A stretch of DNA of 64,000 nt from Mercenaria mercenaria (GCF_021730395.1 NC_069361.1:73417001-73481000); one strand, 5' to 3'. Shown: positions 31,460 through 44,514, numbered from the stretch's first letter. Notes: generated from the letters alone by a model not told the origin. Program-made: numbers and translations.

Positions 31460-32111
31460 AAGGAATGGTCTCTGTCCGTCTGTTCGTTCATCCGTCCGTA
31501 GTGCTTCGTGTCCAGTCCATATATATTAAATCCCTTGATAGATTTTCATAAAACTTGGGTCAAATGACCACTTCATCAAGACGATATGCAGAACTCATGA
31601 CTCAGCCATGTTGGCTTAAGGTCAAGGTCACAATTCAAGGTCAAAGGTTTAATTAAACCTTCCTTTTTGTCAATGTGCCCGCTCTGTATCTCCAAAACCC
31701 CTTGAAGAATTTTCAAAAAGCTTGGGTCAAGAAACCACCTCATCAAGACGATGTGCAGAACTTATGAGTCAGTCATGTTGACTCACCGTCAAGGTCACAA
31801 TTCAAAGTCAAATGTTTGAGCCTTTCATTTTGTGTCCGCTCTGTATCTCCTAAACCCCTTCAATGATTTCATGGAACTTTAGTCAAATAATCACCTCATC
31901 AAGACAATGTGCAGATTCTATGAGTCAGTCATGTCGGTTCAAAGTCAAGGTCACAACTAAAGGTCAAATTTTGAGCTTTCCATTTTGTGTCAACTCTGTA
32001 TCTCTTAAATCACTTGAAGCATTTTCGTGAATTTCATCAAATGATCAACTCATCAAGACAATCTGCAGACCTCATGAGTCAGCTTCGTCTGCTCAAGGTC
32101 AAGGTCAAAGT
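31460..32111 (+). repeat. About 150-165-bp tandem repeat (mollusc 'gtcaaggtcacaattcaagg' type), about 4 copies
   Basis: Units share CTCTGTATCTCC, CATCAAGACGATGTGCAGA, ATGAGTCAGTCATGTTG and TCAAGGTCACAATTCAA. The CTCTGTATCTCC box recurs at about 31683, 31846 and 31996. The last unit runs straight into the 69-bp satellite at about 32112. Confidence 0.85.
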
Positions 32112-35100
32112 CACATGTCATTATACAGTGGCTATACCTGGCCTGTAATATATTTCGTCCAAAGTCATATGTCATTTTACTGTGGCTATCCTTGGCCTGT
32201 AATATACCTCTATATAACTGATCAATATCCAACAAAGTCATATGTCATTTTATTGTGACTGTCCTTGGCCTGCAATATACTTCTATATTGCTGATATCCT
32301 ACAAAGTCATATGTCATTTTACTGTGGCTATCCGTGGCCTGTAAAATACTTCTATATTGCTGATATCCAACAAAGTCATATGTCATTTTACTGTGACTAG
32401 CCGTGGCCTTTAATATACTTCTATATTGTTGATACCGAACAAAGTCATATGCCATTTCACTGCGTCTATCCGTGCCCAGTAATATACTCCTATATTAATG
32501 ATATACAACAATGTCATATGTCATTTTACTGTGGCTATCCTTGACAGAAAAGTCATTTGTCAATTTACTGTGACTATCCTTGGCCTGTAATGTAATTCTA
32601 TATTGGTGATGTCATTTTACTTAGGCTATCATTGACATGTAATACACTTTTATACTGATGATATAAAACAAAGTCATTTGTCAATTTACTGTGACTATCC
32701 TTGGCCTGTAATGTAATTCTATATTGGTGATATACAACAATGCCATATGCCATTTCACTGCGGCTATCCGTGCCCCGTAATATACTTCTATATCGATGAT
32801 ATACAACAAAGTAATACGTCATTTTTTTGTGGGTATCCGTGGCCTGTAATTAATTTATGTATTTGTGATATATATGTGAATTATATGCCAATTTACTGTG
32901 GCTATCCTTGGCCTGTAATATACCTCTACATAGCTGATATTAAAAACAAAGTCATATGTCATTTTACTGCGGCTATCATTGGCCTGTAATATACTTCTCT
33001 ATTGATAATATCCAACAAAATCATATGTCATTTCACTGCGACTATCCGTGCCCTGTAATATACTTCTCTATTGATAATATCCAACAAAATCATATGTCAT
33101 TTTACTGTGCATTTCTTGACCTGTAATATACTTATTTATTGTTGATATCGAACAAAAGCATATGTCATTTTACTGTGGCTATCCGTGCCCTGTAATGTAC
33201 TTTTATTTTGATGATATACAACAAAATCATATGTCATTTTACTGTGGTTATCCTTGGCCTGTAATATATTTCTATATTGGTGATATACAGAAAAGTCATA
33301 TGTCATTTCCCTATGGTTATCTGTGCCCTGTAATATACTTCTATATTGATGATATCGAACAAGGTCATATGGCTTTACACTGTGGCTATCTGTGGCCTGT
33401 AAAATACTTCTATATTGATGATATCGAACAAAGTCATATGTCATTTTAATGTGGCTATCCGTGGGTTGTAAAATACTTCTATTTTGCTGATATCCAACAA
33501 AGTCATATGTCATTTTTCTCAGACTATCCGTGGCCTGTAATATACTTCTATACTGATGATATAATACAAATAAAATCTGGAAAGTAGATCCCTCGGAAGC
33601 ACCGAGAACAAAGTCATACGGCATTTAACTGTGGCTATCCTTGCCTTGTAATATACTTCTCTTTTGATGATATCGAACAAAGCCATACAGTATTTCACTG
33701 TGAGTATCAGCGGCTTGTAATATACTTCTATGTTGATGATATCCAACAAAGTCATATGGCTATCCACTGTGGCTATCCGTGCCCTCTAATATACTTCTAT
33801 TTTGATGATATCGAACAAAGTCATAAGGCTATTCACTTGGCTACCCTTGCCCTGTAATCTACTTCTATATTGATGATATCGAACAAAGTCATATGGCATT
33901 TTACTGTAGCTATCCGTGTCCTCTAGTATACTTCTTTATTGCTGATATCCAACAAAGTCATATGTCATTTTACTGTGGCTCTCCGGAAGCGGTAATAAAC
34001 TTCTATATTGGTGATATCAAAGAAAGTCATATGTCATTTTACTGTGGCTATCCTTGGCCTGTAATATACTTCTATATTTTTGATATACGGCAAAGTCATA
34101 TGTCATTCTACTGTGGCTATCCGAGGCCTGAAATGTACTTCTATATTTTTGATATCAAACAAAGTCATATGCCATTTCACTGTGGCAATCCGCGCCCTGT
34201 AATATACTTCTATATTGATGATATCCAACAAAGTCATATGTCATTTTACTGTGGCTATCCGTGGCCTGTAATAAACATCTATATTGGTGATATACTGCAA
34301 AGTCATATGTCATTTTACTGTGGCTATCCGTAGTTTGTAATAAACTTCTGTATTGGTGATATACAACACAGTTATATGTCATTTCACTGTAGCTATCTCT
34401 GCCCTGTAATATACTTCTAATTTGACGAACAAAGTCATATGGCTTTTCACTGTGGCTATATGTGCCCTATATTGATGATATCGAACAATATCATATGGCA
34501 TTTCACTGTGGTTATCCGTGGCCTGTAATATACTTCTATTTTGGTGATATACAGCAAAGTCATATGTCATAATTTACTGTGGCTATCCGTGCCCTGTAAT
34601 ATACTTCTATATTGATGCTATACAACAAAGTCATATGTCATTTTACTGTGGCTATCCTTGGCCTGTAATATATTTCTATATTGATGATATACAACAAAGT
34701 CATATGCCATTTAACTGTGGCTATCCTTGGCCTGTAATATACTTCTATATTGATGAAATACAACAAAGTCATATGTTATTTTACTGCAGCTATCCTTGGC
34801 CTTTAATATACTTCTATATTGATGATATACAGCAAAGGCATATGTTATTTTACTGTGGCTATCCTTGGCCTGTAATATACCTCTATGTAGCTGATATCAA
34901 ACAAAGTCATATGTCATTCTACTGTGGCTATCCGATTCCTGTAATATACTTCTATATTTTTATATCAAACAAAGTCATATGCCATTTCACTGTGGCAATC
35001 CGCGCCCTGTAATATACTTCTATATTGATGATATCCAACAAAGTCATATGTCATTTTACTATGACTATCCTTGGCCTGTAATAAACATCTATATTGGTGA

Positions 35101-35373
35101 TATACTGCAAAGTCATATGTCATTTTACTGTGGCTATCCGTAGCCTGTAATAAACTTCTGTATTGGTGATATACAGCAGAGTTATATGTCATTTTGCTGA
35201 GGCTATCCTTGGCCTGTAATATACCTCTATATAGCTGATATCAAAGAAAGACATATGTCATTTTACTGCGGCTACCCTTGGCCTATAATATACCTCTATA
35301 TAGCTGATATCAAACAAAGTCATAAGTCATACGGCATTTCAATATGATTATCCGTGGCTTGTAATATACTTCT
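32112..35373 (+). repeat. 69-bp satellite, block A (forward)
   Basis: About 47 monomers in head-to-tail order share CAAAGTCATATGTCATTTTA, CTGTGGCTATCCGTGGCCTG and TAATATACTTCTATATTGATG. The monomer is 69 bp, 23 codons, so reading frames stay open for hundreds of bases on both strands; these are not genes. A roughly 230-bp stretch at 34155-34382 is duplicated almost exactly at 34965-35192. One foreign patch of about 40 bp (CTGGAAAGTAGATCCCTCGG) interrupts the array near 33571-33608. Confidence 0.95.
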
Positions 35374-35383
35374 GTGGTGTTAG

Positions 35384-37200
35384 ATCTGTCTAATATATAA
35401 GCATATTACATGCCATGGGTAGACACGGTGAAATGACATTGACTTTGTCCGATCTGTATATATGTTTATTACAAGCCACGAATATACACAGAGAAATGAC
35501 TTTGTTCGATCTGTCCAATATATGAGTATATTTCAGGCCACGGATAGACACAGTGAAATGACATTATACTTTGTTCAATCTGTCCAATGTGGAAGTATAT
35601 GACAGGTCAAGGATAGACACAGTGGAATAACTTCTTACTTTGTTCGATATTATCAACACATAGGTATATTACAGGTCACGGATAACCACAGTGATATGCC
35701 ATACGACTGCCCTATTTCGTCAATATAGAAGTATATTACAAGCCACGGACACTCACAGTGAAATGCCGTGTGACTTTGTTCTATGTCATCAATATAGAAG
35801 TATATTACAGGCCGCGGATAGCCACGGTAAAATGACATATGATTTTAATGGATATCATCAATGTAGAAGTATATTACAGGCCACGGAAAGCCACAGGAAA
35901 TTACGTATGACTTTGTTCGATATCAATCGATATCAATATTGAAGTATGTCACAGGCCACGGATACTCACAGTGAAATAACGTATGACTTTGTTAGATATC
36001 ACCAAATAGAAGTACATTACAGGCCAAGGATAGCCACAGTGAAATGCTGTATGACTTTGTTCGATATCATCAACATAGAAGTATATTACAGGCCACTGAT
36101 AGCCACAGTGAAATGCCACATAACTTTGTTAGATATCATCAATATAGAAGTATATTACAGGCCATGGACAGCCACATTGAAATGTCGTATGACTTTGTTC
36201 GATATCATCAATATAGAAGTATATTACAGGCCAAGAATAGCCACAGTAAAATATCATATGCCTTTGTTCGATATCATCAACATAGAAGTATATTACAGGC
36301 CAAGGATAGCCACAGTGAAATTACATATGACTTTTTTGTATATCATAAATATAGAAGTATATTACAGGTCAAGGATAGCCACAGTAAAAGTACATATGAC
36401 TTTGTTGTATATCATAAATATAGAAGTATATTACAGGCAACGTATAGCCACAGTTTAAATGACATATGATTTTGTTGGACATAATCAATGTAGAAGTAAG
36501 TTACAGGCCACGGATAGCAGCAGTGAAATGCCAAATGACTTTGTTAGAAATCAGCAATATAGAGGTATATTACAGGCCACGGATAGCCACAGTAAAATGA
36601 CATATAATTTTGTTGGACATCATGAATGTAGAAGTAAGTTACAGGCCACGGATAGCAGCAGTGAAATGCCAAATGACTTTGTTAGATATCATCAATATAG
36701 AAGTATATTATAGGCCACGGATAGCCACCACGAAATGCCATATGACTTTGTTTGATATCATCAATATAGAAGTATATTACAGGCCTCGGATAGCCACAGT
36801 GAAATGATATATGACCTTGTTTGATATCATCAATATAGAAGTATATTACAGGCCTCGGATAGCCACAGTGAAATGACATATGACTTTGCTGTATATCACC
36901 TATATAGAAGTACAAATGTATATTACAGGCCAAAGATAGCCACAGTGAAATGACATATGACCTTGTTGGATATCATCAATATATAATTATATTACAGGCA
37001 TCGGATAGCAACTGTGAATGACATATGACCTTGTTTGTTGGATATCATCAATATATAAGTATATTACAGGCCACGGATAGCCACAGTGAAATGACATATG
37101 ACCTTGTATGATATCATCAATATAGAAGTATATTCCCGGCTAAGGATAGCCACAGTAAAATGACATAATACTTTGTTCTATATTACCAATATAGAGGTAT
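35384..37200 (-). repeat. 69-bp satellite, block B (reverse orientation)
   Basis: About 26 monomers of the same satellite lie in the opposite orientation, reading GGATAGCCACAGTGAAATGA and ATCAATATAGAAGTATATTA on the + strand. The turn-over between blocks A and B lies in about 35374-35383. The first four or five monomers after the turn already carry the CTGTCCAATAT variant typical of block C. Confidence 0.93.
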
Positions 37201-39780
37201 ATTACATGCCAAGAATAGCCACAGTAAAATGACACTTTACTTTGTTCGATTTGTCCAATATATAAGCGTATTACAGGCCATGGATAGCAACAGTGAAAGG
37301 GCACGTTACTTTGTTCGATTTGTCCAATATATAAGCGTATGACATGCCATGGATAGCCACAGTGAAATGGCACTTTACTTTGTTCGATTTGTCCAATATT
37401 TAAGTATATTACAGGCCACGGATAGCCACAGTGAAATAACACTTTACATTGCTTGATTTGACCAATATACAAGCGTATGACAGGCTATGGATAGCCACAG
37501 TGAAAGGGCACTTTACTTTGTTCGATTTGTCCAATATTTAAGTATATTACATACCATGGATAGCCACAGTGAAATGACGCTTTATAATGTTTGATTTGTC
37601 CAATATATCATTATACAACAGACCATGGATACCAACAGTGAAATAACACTTTACATTGTTCTATTTGCCCAATATATTATTATACAACGGGCCAAGGATA
37701 GCCACAGTGAAATAACACTTTACTTTTGTTTGATTTCACCAATATATAAGCGTATGACAGGCCATGGATAGCCACAGTGAAAAGGCACTTTACTTTGTTC
37801 GATTTGTCCAATATTTAAGTATATCACAGACCACGGATAGCCGCAGTGAAATGACGCTTTACATTGTTCGATTTGTCCAATATTTAAGTATATTACAGAC
37901 CACAGATAGCCACAGTGAAATGACGCTTTACATTGTTCGATTTGTCCAATATATCATTATACAACAGAATACGGATACCAACAGTGAAATAACACTTTAC
38001 TTTGTTCGATTTGTCCAATATATTATCATACAACGGGCCAAGGATAGCCACAGTGAAAGGGCACTTTACTTTATTCGATTTGTCCAATATTTAAGTATAT
38101 CACAGACCACGGATAGCCACAGTGAAATAACACTTTACTTTGTACGATTTGTCCAATATTTAAGTATATTACAGACCACGGATAGCCACAGTGAAATCAC
38201 ACTTTACTTTGTTCGATTTGTCCAATATATCATTATACAACAGACCAAGGATGCCAACAGTGAAATAACACTTTACTTTGTCCGATTTGTCCAATATATT
38301 ATTATACAACAGGCCAAGGATAGCCACAGTGAAATAACACTTTACTTTTGTTTGATTTCACCAATATATAAGCGTATGACAGGCCATGGATAGCCACACT
38401 GAAATGGCACTTTACTTTGTTCGATTTGTCCAATATTTAAGTATATTACAGGCCACGGATAGCCACAGTGAAATGACGCTTTACATTGTTCGATTTGTCC
38501 AATATTTAAGTATATTACAGACCACGGATAGCCACAGTGAAATGACACTTTACATTGTTCGATTTGTCCAATATATCATTATACAACAGACCACGGATAC
38601 CAACAGTGAAATAACACTTTACTTTGTTCTATTTGTCCAATATATTATCATACAACGGGCCAAGGATAGCCACAGTGAAAGGGCACTTTACTTTGTTCAA
38701 TTTGTCCAATATTTAAGTATATCACAGACCACGGATAGCCACAGTGAAATAACACTTTACTTTGTACGATTTGTCCAGTATTTAAGTATATTACAGACCA
38801 CGGATAGCCACAGTGAAATCACACTTTACTTTGTTCGATTTGTCCAATTTATCATTATACAACAGACCAAGGATGCCAACAGTGAAATAACACTTTACTT
38901 TGTTCGATTTGTCCAATATATTATTATACAACGGGCCAAGGATAGCCACAGTGAAATAACACTTTACTTTGTTTGATTTCACCAATATATAAGCGTATGA
39001 CAGGCCATGGATAGCCACACTGAAATGGCACTTTACTTTGTTCGATTTGTCCAATATTTAAGTATATTACAGGCCACGGATAGCCACAGTGAAATGACGC
39101 TTTACATTGTTCGATTTGTCCAATATTTAAGTATATTACAGACCACGGATAGCCACAGTGAAATGACACTTTACATTGTTCGATTTGTCCAATATATCAT
39201 TATACAACAGACCACGGATACCAACAGTGAAATAACACTTTACTTTGTTCTATTTGTCCATATATTATTATACAACGGGCCAAGGATAGCCACAGTGAAA
39301 GGGCACTTTACTTTGTTCAATTTGTCCAATATTATAAGTATCACAGACCACGGATAGCCACAGTGAAATACACTTTACTTTGTCGATTTGTCCAGTATTT
39401 AAGTATATTACAGACCACGGATAGCCACAGTGAAATACACTTTACTTTGTTCGATTTGTCCAATATTATATATATTACAGACCCGGATAGCCACAGTGAA
39501 ATAACACTTTACTTGTTCGATTTGTCCAATATATTATTATACAACGGCCAAGGATAGCCAAAAGTGAAATAACACTTTACTTTTGTTTGATTTCCAATAT
39601 ATTATAAGCGTAACAGGCCATGGATAGCCACATGAAATGCACTTTACTTTGTTCGATTTGTCCAATATTTAAGTATTGACAGGCCACGGATAGCCACAGT
39701 GAAAGGACGCTTTACATTGTTCGATTTGTCCAATATTTAAGTTATCGAGGATAGCCACATGAAATACTTATTTTTCGATT
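37200..39780 (-). repeat. 69-bp satellite, block C (variant, with higher-order structure)
   Basis: Monomers keep the GGATAGCCACAGTGAAAT half, but the other half is changed to CACTTTACTTTGTTCGATTT GTCCAATAT. From about 37741 they form a 621-bp higher-order repeat (next entry). Confidence 0.93.
37741..39600. repeat. 621-bp higher-order repeat (9 x 69 bp), three copies
   Basis: The marker TTTCACCAATATATAAGCGT ATGACAGGCCATGG recurs at about 37741, 38363 and 38984, i.e. every 621-622 bp, and once more in decayed form near 39596. Inside each copy the order of monomer variants (ACAACAGACCACGGATACCA, ACAACGGGCCAAGG and so on) is the same. Copies two and three are nearly identical, and two frames starting 621 bp apart (38386 and 39007) agree over about 80 residues. 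Confidence 0.88.
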
Positions 39781-40200
39781 TGCCAATATATCATTTCAAC
39801 ACGGATACAACAGTGAAATAACTTTACTTGTTCTATTGTCGTATTTGATCAACGGCGTACAAAAAATACTTTATTTTTGATTTGACCAAAACCGCGTAGA
39901 CGCGTACAAAAAGCACTGTACTTTTCTCGATTTGGTCAGTTTCAAGTTATGTTAAACATACGATAGCCACTGAATACGCTTAATTGTTCGATGTCCATAT
40001 TTGTAATACGATAGGAAGCCAGTGATAACCTTATTGTCGATTCCAAGTATTATTATACACGACGTCTTGAAAACATTTAAATTTGAGTTTATTTGTTCCC
40101 AAAAAATATACAACGGGATCAAGGATACAATGCCTATTGATTTAATATATAAGCGTTCGGTATATAGCCAATGAAAACTTATATATTCAGTAAAAAGTTA
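39780..40200. repeat. Decayed right edge of the satellite
   Basis: Satellite half-monomers are still visible (GGATAGCCAC, TTCGATTTG, TCCAATAT), but with frequent short deletions and novel CGTACAAAAA inserts. By about 40200 no monomer can be seen. Confidence 0.7.
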
Positions 40201-40785
40201 TTCATCTAATTTGGAATTATTTGCAACAGTCGCTATAACGGAAGGATCCGGACGAAAAACTGAATTGGACGCAGCCCAATACTGTCTGAATTGTACTTCA
40301 CAGTTATTTAATCAACGGCAAGAAATTAAAATGGAGAAGATTATGAAGGTGAAGGATCGGTGAGGTACACACACAAAAACATAGGTCATGCTCCCACTTA
40401 AAATTCGAAAAGGTTTTCGTTACGTCGGCGAATTATTCACCAAAAACTTGGGTTTGGACAACGTGTTGTGGGCTATTACCATCTTCTGGCACAATTTTCG
40501 ATAACCAGCCAAATGTACCAGGCACTCTTTGATTATAGTCATTGAATTACTCGAAAACGGGGAATTTAGCCTTGCTCGCTCTTTTAAGTCGAATAGTTTT
40601 CATCCGATTTCATCCGATCTTCGCCAAACTTGCTGACAATGTTTGTGGGCATAATATCTCAGCCAAGTATTATTACCACCCAAATCGCCAAATGACTGTT
40701 GTAGGGAGGTTGCACCATATACCTTTTTAATGATGATACGCAGAAAAAACAACATTCGATGAATTACGTATATTACGTATGAAGT
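40201..40785. repeat. Intergenic DNA with a dispersed mollusc repeat fragment
   Basis: The part at about 40540-40700 (TCATCCGATCTTCGCCAAAC, GGGCATAATATCTCAGCCAA) belongs to the same dispersed family as 45740-46160 (CCAATGTTCACCAAACTTGG, GGCATAATTTCTCGGCCAAG). The rest shows nothing. Confidence 0.65.
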
Positions 40786-41040
40786 GAAATAAATATAGAA
40801 TAAAAAGGTTATTTATTTAAGGTCTAACATTGTTCTGTATAATATATATTTGCACTCATACCAAGCTGGGAAAAACTAGAAAAGGCAGCAATACAATATT
40901 CAGTGAAACATTTTTAATTTAAACTATTATTATAGTAAGATAAAATAGATATAGAATAAAAAGGTTATTTAACATTGTACTGTACAATACGAGATATATT
41001 TGGTCGAGTACCCAGCTGAGAAAACCATATTGGACGAGCC
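40786..41040. repeat. Two-copy tandem duplication, about 150 bp
   Basis: ATAGAATAAAAAGGTTATTT is followed by AACATTGT(T/A)CTGTA and then an AGCTG(G/A)GAAAA(A/C) segment, at about 40795 and again at about 40953. Beyond 41040 to about 41500 nothing is recognised. Confidence 0.65.
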
Positions 41041-41499
41041 GCTAGGCTTCTTTTCAATTTCAAATTGAATTTAAAAATTGTGTATTTTATAAGATGCTGG
41101 ATTTTTCGCGTTATAATAGTATTTCTTTAATAGCTCCTCTTTTTCAGATGTATTCATGCTGACTGAATGAATCAAAGACTACACATACTGTCATATTTAT
41201 GGGTATACCCAGAACGTAAAGTATGGCTCCATAGCTTGTACTACCCCAGGAAATATCCCCAAGCAAAAGGAATACAACCCATTGATAAATTTATGTAAAT
41301 ATCCTATGCAGTGATCTCCCATTACAAGACACTCAGTGCCCGCTTTAGACACCGTTCAGTGCTCAAGTATCAGTTCGAGTCCCATCAAAGGTGAAATTCA
41401 ACGTGACAATATTGCCTAAATCTAGGCAGACAATACCTCGTTCATCAATTGTGCATCATCGCTCACAATTGTGAATTTTGGCTTTTGATGTGGATTTTA

Positions 41500-42632
41500 G
41501 CTCCTGATGAGGATTTAGCTCCCACACTTCTGTACTACTTAGGGGGCGGGGCTTATTTTCCCTATATGGCTATATTGTACATTTCAAAAATCTTCTTCAA
41601 AACCACTGGGCAGATTTACACTAAACTTCACAGAAATTATCCTTGGGTGCCCCCTATCAAAATTGACCAAAGAATTAAAATCCATTTAGAACTGTGGTTG
41701 CCATGGCAACGGAAATGAAAATCTTTAAAAATCTTGTAATCTTCTTGTCAGAAACTGTTAGCCGGATTTCAAAAATATTTTGTAGAAATGATTTCTAGGT
41801 GACCCTTTACCAAACTTGCTTAAACCGTTCTGTTTTGGTAAAAAACATGGCTGCCAGGGGGCGGGGCTTATTTTCCCTATATGGTTATATTGTAAATTTA
41901 AAAAATCTTCTTCTCTAAAACCTGAAGATCTAGAACTTAGATATTTGGTATGTGGCATTGTCTAGTGGACTTTTACCAAAAAATTTTAATTTATGATCCC
42001 AGGGCCAATATTAGCCTGCCCCGTGGTCCCTTGAATTTACATAGAGATCTATAGGAAAAAAACATAAAAAAATGTTCTTCTCTTAAACTGAGAGGCACAC
42101 AGCTTAGATATTTTACATGTGGCATTGTGTAGTGGTCTTTTACTAAGACTGTTCAAATCATGAACCAGGGTCCATTTAAAGCCCCACCCCTGGGTCACTT
42201 AGTTTTTATATGAGTTACAAAAAATGTATATAGGAAAAAATACTTAAAAAATTATCTGATCATATTTCCTAGACTGTTAAATTATAATTTCCTGATGGCC
42301 ACAAGTAATTAGGGTCACTTGACTGTGACTTTGACCTACTGACCTACGTTCTTGTTTTTTTTTAAAATACAGCCTTGAAATTTTGATGACATATACATTT
42401 TTGCACACCAATCTTAAAACTGACTTTCAGTGACCATGAATGTGACCTACTGAGTCAGACCTACTTTCTCAATATTTTAGCATCAGTTTGACATTTGAAA
42501 CATTTTCACACAACTGGGAAAAGATTTCAATGCTAACTTATATTTGACTTTCTTACCCGATCTCTTACACTTGTCCAAGTAGCTCAAATTACTCAGGTGA
42601 GCGATCCAGGGTCATCATGACCTCTTGTTCAA
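41500..42632. repeat. Long dispersed mollusc repeat, right end AGGTGAGCGAT...CTCTTGTT
   Basis: The sequence has GGGGGCGGGGCTTATTTTCC twice (41541 and 41858), a TTTGGTATGTGGCATTGT box, a GACCTACTGACCTAC box near 42334, and ends CAGGTGAGCGATCCAGGGTC ATCATGACCTCTTGTTC. The same layout and end recur at 46640-48112. It has no coding capacity and its left edge is unclear. Confidence 0.7.
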
Positions 42633-43275
42633 TCGGGGCAGTTAGCCCCATTTTAGGGGCCGCTAGAGCTGAAAATAAAAATACCTTTTTACGACTACTT
42701 CTCATGAACCACTCGATAAATTTCCATCAAACTTGGTCCATAGCATTATTATAGGTCCTCTCCAAAAATTGTTTAATGGGGGGGGGGGGGGGGGGGCTTG
42801 GTCCCTTTTAGCGGCTACAAGAGTTAAAACTAGAAATGCCTTCAAATGACTTCTTCTCATGAACTGCATGATGGATCTTCATCAAACTTGATTTGTACCA
42901 TCATGATAACTATGGTCCTTAAACAAATTTGTTCAATTGGAGACACTTACCCCCCTTTAAGGGCTGCTAGAGTTAAAAATAAAAATACCTTTAACTAACT
43001 TCTCATTAACTTCTGGATGGGTCTTCAGCAAACCTTGTCTGGAGCATCATTATAAGGTCCTTTTTCATGTTTGTTCAGTTGGGGGCACTTGGCCCCTTTT
43101 ACGGGCCACTAGAGCTTAAAATAGAAATACCTTTAAAGTACTTATTCTCATGAACTGCTTGATGGATCTTCATAAAACTTGGTCTGTAACATCATTACAA
43201 GGTCTTATGTCAAATTTGTTTAAATGAGGGAGGGGAGGGGGAGGGTGGTGATACTTGGGTCCTTTTAGGGGCTAC
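42633..43275. repeat. About 150-bp tandem repeat, 4+ copies, with a (G)19 run
   Basis: Units contain GGGGC(A/C)CTTGG(T/C)CCCTTTTA, GGGCTACTAGAG, TACCTTTAA, and TCTCATGAACTGC followed by GATGGATCTTCAT. Starts are near 42633, 42776, 42934 and 43078. A homopolymer of 19 G lies at 42778-42796. Confidence 0.8.
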
Positions 43276-44278
43276 TAGAGTTAAAAGCAAAGCAGGTGGT
43301 CACTAATAGACTTTATGCTTTATAAATTAGATCATAAGATACCTGACCTATATGAATATGATTGTCATATTTAAAGAAATATCATGACTGCTATAGAATT
43401 GTAAGGATGTTGCTTTCCTCTGGTAAGAAATAAACATATACCAGTACAGTTGGAACTCGCTTATTTCAAAATTTTGGCTATCTAGCAGACAGTCCTGTCC
43501 CAAAAACGTGTGCACAAAATACCCTTTAAAGTTGAATTTCAGTTTTCTTGAAGTAAAACGCTCGATCCCTTACAATTCAAGATACCAAGATTCAACTGTA
43601 CATTGAAGCTCCAATTAAAATACAGTGCCATTTTAACTTGCCTCTGCATAAGTGCTCAAGGTTAGCTAACGTGATCATCCTATGTGTATTACCAACAATT
43701 TTACTATTAACAAGCTATAGAGTTCACAATTTTAGCCCAATCTTCATGATACTGAACTCGGTAAAATCTCAGATGAGTTTGATACTTGTTCATCTGGGGT
43801 CAAAAACTAAGTCACTAGGTCAAATAAAAGAACAATCTCTTGTTAAGGTTTAGCAGTATATCACAAAACCACAGAAATTTTAATAAAAGATAAACATCTT
43901 TACAACCGTTCTGTCCCGTAGAATTGGATACTTAAAATATTCTAAAAGAGTTTTCCCCCTTTAAAAAAGAATGCTTGTAAAGAAGTAAAAGTAAACAATT
44001 GTCAAAAACGATGTTTAACCTAGTTATGTAAAGTTGAAGCACTGGGACATTGTTGTAAATGCATCAAAACGAAGACACGTAACGGCTCTTTTTTTTTTAA
44101 AATGTTGAGTTTTTAAAGGCGTTGAACTGTCCAGAAATTTGGCCCCTTCATGCAGTCGCCGACATTAAATTGCCCCTATTGTATGTACGCACGTATTGAG
44201 TGAACAATATACTAACTAAAGGTTAGGGTTAGGTTTAATAGTGTACATTCAATGCGTTTATATATGCATAATTTATTT
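43276..44278. other. Intergenic DNA, nothing recognised
   Basis: No supported frame. A GGTTAGGGTTAGG string near 44220 is only about two telomere-like units long. Confidence 0.55.
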
Positions 44279-44514
44279 AAGGTCGATTGTGAAGGAAGTT
44301 CTACAACTTATATTAATCACTGTCGACACCTCATTCCTGATGGAATCCATCGCCACGAGGGTATGAGAGAATAGGCCAGTTTCCCCTTTTTAATGCTGAG
44401 CGCCAAGCAAGGGAGCTACTGGTACCATTTTTCACGTCTTTGGTATGACGCGGCCGGGGATCGAACCCATGACCTCCCGCACTCGAAGCGGACGCTCTAC
44501 CACTAGGCTATCGA
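44279..44514 (-). mobile_element. tRNA-derived SINE, second family
   Basis: On the minus strand the head begins CTCGATAGCCTAGTGGTAGA (box A, about 44500-44510) and box B reads GGTTCGATCCC (about 44456-44468). The anticodon loop CTTCGAG would give TCG. A body with GCTCCCTTGCTTGGCGCTCA and GATGGATTCCATCAGG follows, ending near GGTCGATTG on the + strand. No clear target duplication was found. Confidence 0.8.

Noticed and set aside
32053-39557. Many open frames of 60-209 codons
   Set aside because: They are phase-neutral readings of the 69-bp satellite, present on both strands with the same repeated words, so they are not genes.
32112-39780. CRISPR array
   Set aside because: Units are contiguous with no unique spacers, in a eukaryotic context.
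44214-44232. Interstitial telomere repeat (GGTTAGGGTTAGG)
   Set aside because: Only about two units, well within chance.
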